Below, in pieces: positions 44,901 to 56,900 of a stretch of 64,000 nt of DNA. The notes beneath the pieces are model-generated. The model was not told the origin of the DNA. It did no database searches and was given only the letters and a program-made list of their open reading frames with translations. The stretch's first letter is position 1. Each line of letters opens with the position of its first letter. Position numbers and translations under genes: made by a program. Source of the DNA: Corythucha ciliata (taxonomy: Eukaryota > Arthropoda > Insecta > Hemiptera > Tingidae); the NCBI GenBank assembly GCA_038030265.1, contig CM075942.1, positions 70,126,926 through 70,190,925 of the forward strand. Direction: 5' to 3'.

Positions 44901-47900
44901 ATTTAGAAAAATCGATAACTCCACTGCTAGAATGGGGGAAAGCGCTAACTCGCAAACTTAAATGTGGAAAAAAACGCACATTCATGGCCAAAATTAAGAA
45001 CAAGTGATAACTGCCGCTAGAAATGAGAACAAGGGCTCTTTTAAAGCTGAAATTGAAAAGAGGCTATACTTTGCGGGGCATCCTAACTTAAAGCCACTTT
45101 CGTTGCTGAGATCGAGAAAAACTCATGCTTATTGTCGACTAAAATGTGTTAAAAGCGCTAGTTGAGAAAAAACGCTTATTCACAGCTCAAGTTAAGAAAA
45201 CACTAATCGCGGACATAAATGAGAAAAATAGCTAATTCGCGTCTAAAATTGAGAAAAAACGCCAATTCTTGCCTAAAAGAGGAAAAATCAGCAGCTTCAC
45301 GTGGTGAGAACAAGTGAGATACATCCCAATGTCTATTGCAGGCTTATATTCGGGGATGAGCCCCCATAAAGATAACTCGATAGCTCATCAATTATAACGC
45401 GAGGTAAACCGATTGGGTTTTCTGTGAGTCAGAATTGGGGTTTAGCGAGAAAAATCCGCGAAATGGTTTTTAGAGTGCGAAATCAGCGAACACGTTTTTC
45501 TAGTGAGTCAGACCTGCAAAAATGGGGTTTCAGTGCGTATAAAACCCGTGAAATTACTATACCAGATACAAAATGTATTTTAGTGAGCGAAATTCAGTAA
45601 AAGAGGGGGCTCACTGTTATACCGGGGGCCCGGGGCCCCAACTTTAATAAAGACGGCCCTGTTTCAAGTGAAGAGAACTATTTTAGTTCAGTGCAATATA
45701 CTACTGATTTGCAGTGACCACGACCACGAGTCGTTCAGTAGCGGTAAAAATAATTAAAAGCAGAAGCTATATACGATTCTATTTTTACACTTCCTGCAAA
45801 AAAAATAAAGAATGCACTAAAACTGACTGAGTCCAAAAAGATGAGAGAAAAAATGAGGAAAGGAATTCCAGAAATTTCCTTACGGCAACAGTTCCCCCCC
45901 CCCATTCTACGCACTAATCACGGCCCTCTTCTTCCTCTCCTACAATGCCCGTCATTGATAACTAACCCATGCCGTTTCTAAAGGAGATGATTCACACTAA
46001 AAGAAAAAAACCAACCAACCGAGTCAGCTTTCAACGATGACGCGCGCTTTACGTAGCGTCTAGGAGCAAGAGAGACAACGACGTGAGTGGGGGGTGGGGG
46101 CAGTCTCTTGGATTTTGAATGAGTCACATGAACCAATGAAGAGGTGATGAGTAAGTTAGAACGCCAGACGATCTTTCCGAAGATTCAATGGTACAGTGAA
46201 AAAAAAAAAAAAAAATCGAATGGAAAAAATTAGAAGGTATGTATTACACCTCAATTAACTTGATGTTTTTATCCATCACAAAAAGTTACATACAAGAAAA
46301 AATTAGCACAAATGCCTGCCTGCATTGCTTTAGAGAAAAAACTACTGGCGTTACAAATCTTTCAAATTAGCATTAGCACGTTTTTTCGTGCTACCTGCTG
46401 GGAATTTTATCCACGTTCTTTTATCAAAAAAATTTCGTCAAGACCGGTTCACGCACTTCACGGAATAAAAGCCAACAATAAAAATGCTTTCCTCGTATAA
46501 TCAGAAGTCAGTTAGGACGCATAGATTCCTTCATTAAAACTTACAGATAGCATAGGCTCTTTGGTGTCCGGAACCTCTATGGCATGATCGCGATAAATGT
46601 CAAATTAAAGAAAACGAAACTTGTAGTTTCACTTTCCTTTTTAAACCCTCAATTGTTGGGATTGTTAGTTTTGCCGCCTAATTTTCTTAATACGTTGGCG
46701 ATCATATTCCAATCGTTAGCTCCACTCCAATTTGGACAAACTTATGGAAATAACGTTAATTAGAGAAAAATCGCGTCAACGTATCAAAATCTCGAAAGTA
46801 ATAGGATCACTTCACAGTCGCACGAGTAAACAATGATCGGACGATCCGGCAGAAAAAACAAACAAAAAAAACGAACAAACAAACAGGTAAATCGAAAACG
46901 TTATTATTGATCATTAAAGCTTACTATGGCATCATTGTAATAAATAATTAATCCTATACTACCTATATTATTAACATGCCAATTAAATTTAAAATTCACA
47001 CAAACCCTCTTCATCCGCCGTCCAGTATGTAATCCTCCCGTATTCCCATTCGACATTTCTTACGTCTTGAGCGGGAGAGCCGGCTTCAACATTCGCGGTT
47101 ATCATTTTTTCTCTCCAGAAAACACACTGCAAGTGCCCATAGAATTTGAAATTAAATGCCTGATCAACGATCACCGCATCACACTAATAGTTCCCTCTTG
47201 GCACACCGCGCGAATGTCTACCACTCAAGTTTTTTGCACGAGAGCGGAACGAGAAATAAATAATCCACATGGTTCGAAAGATTCCGGGGACTCCAGATAC
47301 TATGACGTCATAAACTCTAGACCATCACACTTTTTTTTTCACCCCTCCTTTGAACGGTTATGAAGTAAAAGCTTTTTCCAGGAACTCCCCCTTCTCCTTC
47401 TACTCACCACACATGATTCCAAGAGAGTACGCGGGCGACTCATGGCCCCTGTCCCGTCAAAATAGGAGTTGGTCGGTTCCCCCCCCCCCGCCCTTCAATC
47501 GTAACAACTCATCAAAGCCGGGAATGGGAAAATAAGGAGAAAGAGAAAGGGAGTCCCATTATCGAAATACTCGGATGTGAGTCATTTACATCGGGGAAAA
47601 AACATTAAAATCGTACAAAAGGATGAATTCATTCATAAATCTCTTCAAAAGCTACTTGAAAATTCCCGGCTCTCGGAAATTCCCTGTTCATACCGCTTTG
47701 AAAATAATTGAACCACCAGCGCGTTAGCAGGTCTTAAAAGCATATTCTTGAAAATTAACTAACCTGAATCGAAATCTCGACTTCCGGCCCCTTCATTACT
47801 GCTCCGGCCACGAAATTTATCTGCAACAAAATGAAAAGTTTAACAAAGTAATCAACACTTAAACTGCATTTTATGTTTTTCAAACTAATTTTATTTGCTG

Positions 47901-50900
47901 CTCTTAACGCACACGCATAACCCTCACACGTCTTATCTTTTCTGTGGGTTAATTAGTCCAGTCAATAAGAACATAAAAAACGGGTTCACCTTACATCGAA
48001 AGTGGTGTTTGATTTTTTTTTGTCTTGAATTGTTTCTATAGGTTAGAAGATAAAGAATCCGAGTTTTCGTCGTCCTAACCCTTGCGCTAACTTCAGGGCT
48101 GGCCAAAAACCGTCGATTTTTTGGGATTTTTCTGGTTGTAGGCGAATAACTTCTTTCCTATGCGAAGATCCTATGTGAAGATTTTCGCGAAAACAAAAAA
48201 ATGGGAATTCTTCGGGTTGACTTCAACCAAGTCATATTATTCCCATGATCGCCCGTGAATTATAGATGAAATTGTGTACTTGATGGTCATCACATCATCT
48301 GCAGTCTTCACTGCTGTGGCTTTCACTAGAAAACATGGTCTTCTGTGGGTATTTGCTGTTCAAGGAGACGATAACATTAAAATTGTGCATATGTTCTGAT
48401 TTTACCTCCCTTACCTACCTTTGTTGGCGATTCATAACTCCGTTGATGTTGGTTGCAAAAAAAAAAACCCCCTAAGGGTGAATAATTTAGAGTATTTTGT
48501 GATCTACTAATATGAATATAGCTATTGTTTGGCTAGGAAGCACAGGAAAGAAGTTATTCGCCCACAACCAGAAAAATCCCAAAAAATCGACGGTTTTTGG
48601 CCTGCCCTTAAGTTAGCACAAGGGTTAGAACAACGAAAACTCAGATTCCTTATCTTCTAACCCACCAAAACAATATAAGAGAAGAAAATCAAACACCACT
48701 TTCGATGCATAGTACAATGTACTCATTGACTGGACTAAATGCCGCATTTCTTAAGTCAGTCTCCTTTAAATAAGGGCTTTGTTTTTGAGTGTTCTGTTCC
48801 GTGCAAGAAGGGCACAAACCAAAATCGTATGTGCAGGGCACACTACCTGATGGTGCCCTCCCATTGACAGTATAAGAAGGGCAGAAATCCTTTCTATACA
48901 GTACGTAATGTTAAGGTTATTGTGAATGAACGGTAACTGTGCACATTTACCGTTTATTCACATTAACCTTAACATAATTGTACACATGAGAAACTTTGTG
49001 GAAGGTCCAATTCGTGTTATCCAGTGTTGTCGATAATAAAAGCAAGGGCTTTCCGCGAGTTCAGTCCCAGTACGAAGTCTCCGCCGAATGAAATCTCAAC
49101 TGGACGTGAAATATTCCAGGTTTCATGACTAATGTTGCTCCAAAGTCTCACGACTCAATCTCGATAGCGAATGCGATCTCAAATGGACCCCTCTGGAATT
49201 GATCTCTCTATGATCGATTGATCGGTCTCGCGAGTTCTGTAGCAAGTGTACACTTACCATTATGATTCGTGATATTTTGTTCGCAAATAATGGCCCCTTG
49301 AACTCCAATCCCAACTTAATATGATCCTGCTATTAGCTAGCTACACACAGCTACACTAGCTAGCAACAATATACTTTCTAATAATGTCACTCAGTAAAGT
49401 CAGTGAAGTACTGAGACAGTGATTGTACCGGATTGTACAGAAAGTGAACATCACTTTCACTGTCACGTTTCGGTATTGTATTCGTTGGCCCCTTGAAATT
49501 GTGAGAATCACAATTCAATCTACGAGAGTCACGGCACTGTCACGTCACTGTAGAGTGTGAATCGACCTTAACATTCCGCCACGCAACCAACATTCTCAAC
49601 CAACCCGAACCGAAGCCTCTTCGTATCCAGCGGGGAAAACTAAATTTTGCGCACCTCAAGACCATATTATCGCTGCTCTGCCTCACTAAGGAACCAACAT
49701 CTCAGATTTCGACCACTAATAACGTTTCACATTTGCACAAAATTTTGCATTTGGTGAGTTCATTTCTACCCGTCTTCTCTGAATTACATCATATGTTAAT
49801 GGAGCAGACGGGTGGAAATAAATTGCCCCGTTGCAGAATTTTATGCAAAAGGGAAACGCTATAGACATCACTTTTACTGATATTTCTTATAAAAAAAGAA
49901 GAAAAAAATTTTGCAGGTTTCACTTGCTGAACCATTTTGGCGGGCCTACCCGAAAAATCACGTATTTTCGCGCCTGGAAATCCAGTTTTGAGGTGATGTC
50001 TCATTTCAAAAACAAATTTCGCACACGAAGGTGTTTTCCTCGCTAAAAACCATTTTCGCGAGCTCACCAAAAACCCAATTTTGTGGGTTTTAGCTTGGCG
50101 TGCTTCGCGGAGTTTCCTCTTTCAAAAATGTTACAATTACGTGGATTTTGCACTGTTATAAACTATAGTCGCGATTCTGGCTCGCTAAAACGCCAATTTC
50201 CGGGGGTTTTGCTCGCTAATAGAGAACCAAAGTCGCGAGCGTTTGTCCACAATTTCCTGGGTATCGGCTAGCTCAAACCGTTTTTAGCCCCGCGGTGTCA
50301 GCCAGACTTATGGATGGGAGAGGAAATGACAGCTCCTTCCGACCCCTGGTCCTTTCCTAAGACCAAGAGTTAGGCTACGCGCTTGATACGGACTACTTCT
50401 GTAACTTGCCAGTTTAGAGCCCTCAGTGAGTTCCTAACGATTATCTATTATCCGTCTCGATGATGGAAGGGTCAAGATTTTTAGGGGCTAAATTACCGCA
50501 ATTTGCCGTCTCAGGTCTAACATTTAACGTTTAGCTCCAAAAGTATCACTTTCCGGGGGGGGGGGGGAGAAGTTTTCAGTTTTTCGACATAAACTTCGAA
50601 ATAGAAGGCTACAAACGACTGTTTTCCAGCAGATACATAACATACGGATAATGGCTGTCCCTATGCAAATTTCTCTGATGACCGTGAATTGACGCGATTC
50701 TAACCTCCAAATCCTGTTATAAGCCTACAAAAAGGAAATGGTGCATCTGATATTTTCGCTAGTGAAGCTGCCCACAGGCGTGGATCCAGTTTGTCTCAAG
50801 AGGAGTAGCACAGGGGTTTTCCCCATTTTACTCGTGAATGAGCACTACTTTTTATCCTCGAATTTACGTTGTTCCTTAATTTTTGGCTTTAATTTTAGTT

Positions 50901-53900
50901 CTTTTTCACAATTCGACCTCGAACCAGCCCATTTTCTTCATTTTAGCCGTGAAAAGGTCTATAAAAAAAACGTGAAATAACGTATTTTTGATGTAATATT
51001 TCAATTACGGCCAGCACAGATGGGCATCTCGCCTAACCACGAATTGGTGCGTTCTGACAATTTCATCCGCAAAAGAACAGGTTTTCCTCTATTTGACCTG
51101 TGGATGAACGCAATTTCTCAATTTTAGCCACAACAATTCCACCAATCAACAACAAACGGCGACAATTTTGTCAATATGCGTTTTCCCTCAATGTTAGCCG
51201 CAAAATAGTGTTTTTTCCGAATTCTGCATTGAGCACATTTTTCCCCCTTCAAATTTTTAGCTGCGAAAAGGTTCACATAATCGACAAGTTGGCGAACTTT
51301 ATTAATTTTGACCAGGACGTTGCATCGCGAAACCTGGAAATGGACGTTTTTCTCAATTTTCCCTACGAACGAACAATTTTACTCAATTTTAGCCGTGAAT
51401 AAGCCCTTTCTCTCAATTGTACCCGCAAACTTGCCGTAGTGTCTTGGCGCAAGAACAACCAATGTCATCAAAAACAATAAGGGACATTGGTTGTTCTTGC
51501 ACCGAGCCCGATATAACGTTTATGTAAAAATGGTCAATTAGCACTTTTTCGCAATGTTAACAACGGAATGTCGCCTTTTCTCAATTTTACCCGCGTGAAT
51601 GAGCTCCATTTCTCAATTTTAGCCGCAAATGAGTGATTTTTCTTAATTCCACACTGAACGAGCAATTTAACGGCTATAACGGTGGATACGAGTCGAATTT
51701 ACGATAGGAAGCTGACCAAGAGTTCGTAGGCCGGAGGTGCGACGACGGTTTCATACAGAAAAAAAAAAAAAAAAAAGGAGAGACGTTCACGTCGCGAAGA
51801 CAAAAAGAGCTCAGTTCGAGAACTGAATCAAGCACTCTCCAGCATCCATAAATGGGCAGTGAGGTGGAGAATCAAAATGAATGAGACGAAATCGGTACAC
51901 GTGGATTTCACCAATAGGTCGATAAACTACATACCGGCGTATCTCAAAAACAAAGAGCTTCCGTATTCAAACCAAGCCAAGTACTTAGAGATGACCCTGG
52001 ATGCAAAGCTCCGTGGGAAAGAGCATGTGAAGAAGAAGAGAGCTGAACTCAACATCAAATTCCGAAAAATGTACTGGATTTTGGGTAGGCACTCAAAACT
52101 GTCTATCCAAAACAAAATAACATTGTAAAAACAGGTCCTGCGACCAGTATCGACTTATGGTGCCCAACTGTGGGGATGCACCGCCCAATCAAATCGTAAA
52201 ATTATACAAGGCTTTCAAAACAACGTACTAAGATCCATAGTTAAGGCTCCTTGGTACGTTTGGAACGATAGACTTCATCATGACTTCGGAGTGATGACAT
52301 AATCTTAAGCTTAAGTACATAATCGTAATAAGCACTATTGATTTAAAAAGTGCATACCATCAGATCCCTATTCCGGAAGAAGATCGTCCATGCACTGCCT
52401 TCGAAGCGTGTGGCAAACTTTTGTTGCCCAACAAAAGTTGCAGAATTAGTTTTGGGCTTACCAACGGCGCAGCAGCTTTTCAGAGAAAAAATCGATGAAA
52501 TTATTGACGCGGAAAATTTGGTAGATACCTCCGCCCACTTGGATGACGTGTGGATTGGAGGAAAAACAAAAGAAGAACAGGACAGAAATCTTCAAAAATT
52601 CATGGACGCAGTGAAAAAGTATCCGTCTTTGGAACAACAAAAATCAAACTTCTGGGTTACCTAATTGAAAATAACAAAATTAGACCGGACCCTGATCGAA
52701 TGAAGTCTCTCATGAAATTACCAGTGCCTACTAATCTACCATCTTTGAAACGAACCGTTGGTCTACTCGCTCATTACGCTAAGTGGATAAAATCGTTTTC
52801 TCAGAAAATCCATCCTCTTTCGAATTCAATACATTTTCCTCTATCGCCTGCTGCAATCTCTGCATTCAACGACTTGAAAAATGACATTGCCAAAGCCAGT
52901 ATGACTCCTATTCTCAGTGACGTTCCATTCGTGGTTGAGACCGATGCATCAGACGTCACCATCGGCGCTATTTTATCGCAGAATGACAGACCCGTCGCGT
53001 TATTTTCAAGAAAATTATCAAAATCAGAGCAAAATCACTCCGCAATAGAAAAAGAAGCGGGCGCGTTAGTCGAAGCTCTCAGGAAATGGCGCCACTATCT
53101 TATAGGCCGGCATTTCACCGTCATAACAGATCAAAAATCAGTTTCGTTCATGTTCAACTCAAGTTCTCTCGGAAAAATCAAAAACGACAAAATTATGAGG
53201 TGGCGCTTAGATTTATCCAACTATACGTTATGACATTGTTTATAGTCCTGGGAAAAATAACACTGCGGTCGATGCCTTGTCAAGATTTTGCTCAGCTGCC
53301 CCAAGTTTTCGGGATCTTCAAGAAATTCACAATAAACTATGCCTCCCTGGGAATCACAAGAATGAACCACTGGGTCAGAAGCAAAAACTTACCGCATTCA
53401 GTGGATGACATCAGGCAAGTCATTAATTCTTGTAGATTTTGCGCGGAAATAAAACCCAGGTTCCTAAAATTTGAAGGCACACTCGTGAAAGCCACTCATC
53501 CGTTTGAAAGACTAAACGTAGATTTCAAATGTCCTCTCCCGTCAACAACTCAGAATAAATACATCCTGAGAGTCATAGACGAATACTCAAGGTTTCCCTT
53601 TGCGTACCCGTGGCATAGTATGACTTCCGGCACTATTATCAAATGGCTTCGCTAACTCTTTAGCGTTTTCGGCGCTCCAATGTACATCCACTCGGACAGA
53701 GGGCCATCCCTAATGTCGAGGGAACTGAAACAGTTTCTAGAAGGTATGGACATCGCCTCCAGCCGGACGACTCCATATAATGCAAGGGGCAATGGCCAAT
53801 GCGAGCGTTGCAAAGGGATCATTTGGCAAACTGTCTTACCCGCCTTAAAATCTAAAAAATTTAAACGCTTCCAATTGGGAATCTGTTCTAGATGACGCGT

Positions 53901-56900
53901 TATTCACAATCAGATCCCTTTTATACACAGCGACTAACTGCACACCGCATGAACGAATGTTTAATTTTCAAAGGAAATCCTCTACCGGCGTGTTGTTACC
54001 CACGCGGCTAATGCCAGGTGGCAAGGTTTTACTAAAAAGACATAACAGGTCAAGAAGTCGAAGAAGTCGAACTCATATCCGCTTCCCGGACGGAAGAGAA
54101 GACACGGTTTCTTTACGACACTTAGCCCCTGCTGGACATGACTTTGGAACAAGAAGATATACAAATCAATATGCACACCGCTGAATTATCACAAGCAGAC
54201 TCGCAGCGAGAATCGATTAGCGATGACACTTCAAATAGCTGTACAAACGAACAGGAGATTAATAATGTGTCTGAGCCAGAGGAAAATTCACTTCAATCCT
54301 CAGCTCCACCACAAATTACTTTGAGGCGGTCTTCACGTTTGAGGCGGTCCAAGTATTTGGAAGACAAAAGAAAGCGTTTGTGGCCTTCATAGGAGCAATT
54401 TCGCGGATTCGGCACTAAGGAATCCATTTTTGCTGTTTCGGCAATGAGAACCAAATCCATGTTTGGCTTCATAAAAACAAGCAATTCCGGTGGTTTCGCT
54501 CTTTCCAAGCTCTGCAAAGTTTGCATGTCTGGCTCGTTAGAAACCAATCTCGTCGACCCTATTCATGTAGAAGGTGCGAACGTTAATTTTAGGAGGCAAA
54601 CTCAACACGAAGCCATTTTTTCTCGATTCCTTAAAGGCCCGTTCACAAGCTCTATTAGACCGAGAGCTGGCGACAGTCCCATTCAACCGGAAGAACATAG
54701 TCATGAAACTGGTCTCATTCGAAAGGTTTTAAGGAGCTGAATACGAAAATGATCGTCTGCCTGGGGCACTTGCCCTCAGTGACCAGTCAAACTGCTCAGA
54801 GGGGAAATAATTAACCGGAAGATCATAGTCCTGAAACTAGCCTCGTTCGAAAGGTTTCATGGGGCTGATTACGAATGTGATCGTCTGCCACCATCTGCCT
54901 GGGGCATTTGCCTTCAGTGATCAGTCAAACTGCACACAGCAAAGATGATTAACCGGAAGATCATAGTCCTGTATTAACTGGTCTTATTCGTCAGGTTTGA
55001 TGGAGATGATTACGAAAATGATCGTCTGCCAGGGGCAATTGCCCACCACAATCAGTCAAACTGCGCAAAGGGAAATTAACTAACCGGAAGAACATGGTCC
55101 TGAAACAGGTCTCATTCAACAGGTTTCATGGACCTCAATACGAATATGATCGACTGCGGCGTCTGCTCGGGGCATTTTCCCTTGACGGGAAGCAATTTCC
55201 CTTTGCACTGTTTGACTGTTCACTGAGGGAAAATGCCCCTGGCAGACGTGGGCAGACGACCATTTTTTTTATTCAGCTACACGAAACCTTTCGACTTCCG
55301 GTCAGGTCGGGACTTTCGTTCTTCCGGTTAATAAATATCCCTAGGAGTTTGACTGGCCACCGACAGCAAATGCTCCAGGCAGACGATCGTATCCGCAATC
55401 ATGTCCAAAAAACCTACCGAATAACAGCAGTTTCAGGGCTAAGAGCTTCCGGTTAATTATTTTCCCTCAGTGCAGTTTGACTGATCACTGAAGGCAAATG
55501 CGCCAGGCTGACGCCGGCAGGCGATCATATTCGTAATCAGTTCCACAAAACCTTTCGAATGATACTAGTTTCAGGACTATGATCTTCCGGTTAGTTATGT
55601 TCCCTCCGTGCGATTTGTCTGGTCACTGATGAGGGCAAATGCCCCTGACAGATGCCGGCAGACGATTATTTTCGTATACAGCTACATAAAAACTGATGCA
55701 TAAGACCATTTTTCGGACTTCGTTCTTCCGGTTAATCATTAACACCAATTTAGTGCGTTTGACTGGTGACCGAGGGCAAATGCCCCAAGAAGTCACCGGC
55801 AGACGACCATATTTGTAATCATCTTCATAAAATCTATCGAATGAGACCAGTTTCAGGACTATGTTCTTTCGGTTAGTTTGAATTTCCCAAATTTCAAGAG
55901 TTTAACGAGCCACAGAGGGCAAATGCCCCAGGCAGACATTCCAGAAAAGTCTCTACAGAAGTCTAGTGAGAGAAGCCAAAGTGGGCTATTTCAGTGATCG
56001 GGTCCTCACGGAGGGGAGGCAGGCTCGAACACTTTGGAGATTGATAAGAGAGGAGGCCGGCCAGAGCCGACATGAAAATGCCGATTACCACGGTATAACC
56101 GCAGAGGAATTCAATGCGTCTTTCCTTGACACAGTGGAGAAACTGTGCAGCGGGGATAGCAAGGATATCCCGAGGGCAGACTGGAGGGGCTTTTTTCGCT
56201 TGGGTAAAACAGATCCTCAGCCATTCAAGTTCAGTAGAGTCACTGTGGAGGAGGTGTACAAAGCGCTTCGCTCTTTGAAGCCATCTCGTTGCGAGGACAT
56301 ATTTGGCATGAACAGCATTGTTTTGAGAGCAGTAGCTGATCTGATATGTGAGCCTTTGTCTCACGTTTTCAACGAATGTATTTCTGCTGGCATTTTTCCA
56401 CTGTATTTCAAATACTTATAAGTCCGCCCAATTTATAAGAAAGGGGATCCCAGCCTAACAGCGAACTATCAGCCGTTAGCAATATTGCCATACTTGGGGA
56501 GGGTGTTTGAGTCATTCCTGCGAAGGGATATTGCCATGTTCCTTGAGGCCAACAAAATTTATTCCGACTGCCAGCACGGCTTCCGGGCTGGTAGGGGAAC
56601 AGTCACGGCTGGTATTCAGCTCGTTAATGACTGCCTCCAGGGGCTCGAAGCATGTGGGCGCTCCCTCGTCATGTCGTTTGACATGACACCGCTGAATTAT
56701 CACAAGCAGACTCGCAGCGAGAATCGATTAGCGATGACACTTCAAATAGCTGTACAAACGAACAGGAGATTAATAATGTGTCTGAGCCAGAGGAAAATTC
56801 ACTTCAATCCTCAGCTCCACCACAAATTACTTTGAGGCGGTCTTCACGTTTGAGGCGGTCCAAGTATTTGGAAGACAAAAGAAAGCGTTTGTGGCCTTCA

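Larger units (their letters stand above)
43935..45661. mobile_element. 1.7 kb hAT-like element (probable), repeat-filled
   Basis: The right end reads CTTTAATAAAGACGGCCCTG (inverse CAGGGCCGTCTTTATTAAAG); the left end has GTGCCGTCTTTAGGCGGC. GGGCCTGGGCCCCG and CGGGGGCCCGGGGCCCC sit subterminally in inverse. I could not match target duplications, so the left edge is approximate. The inside has a tRNA-like segment and F1 and F2 repeats. Confidence 0.6.

Noticed and set aside
47067..47363. 98-codon open frame in Pur-alpha intron 2
   Set aside because: No recognisable domain, ends in low-complexity sequence, and an opposite frame of similar length overlaps it.
52331..54392. Endogenous retrovirus with envelope
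   Set aside because: Only Ty3/gypsy pol domains are present; there is no envelope-like frame, no gag and no LTR.
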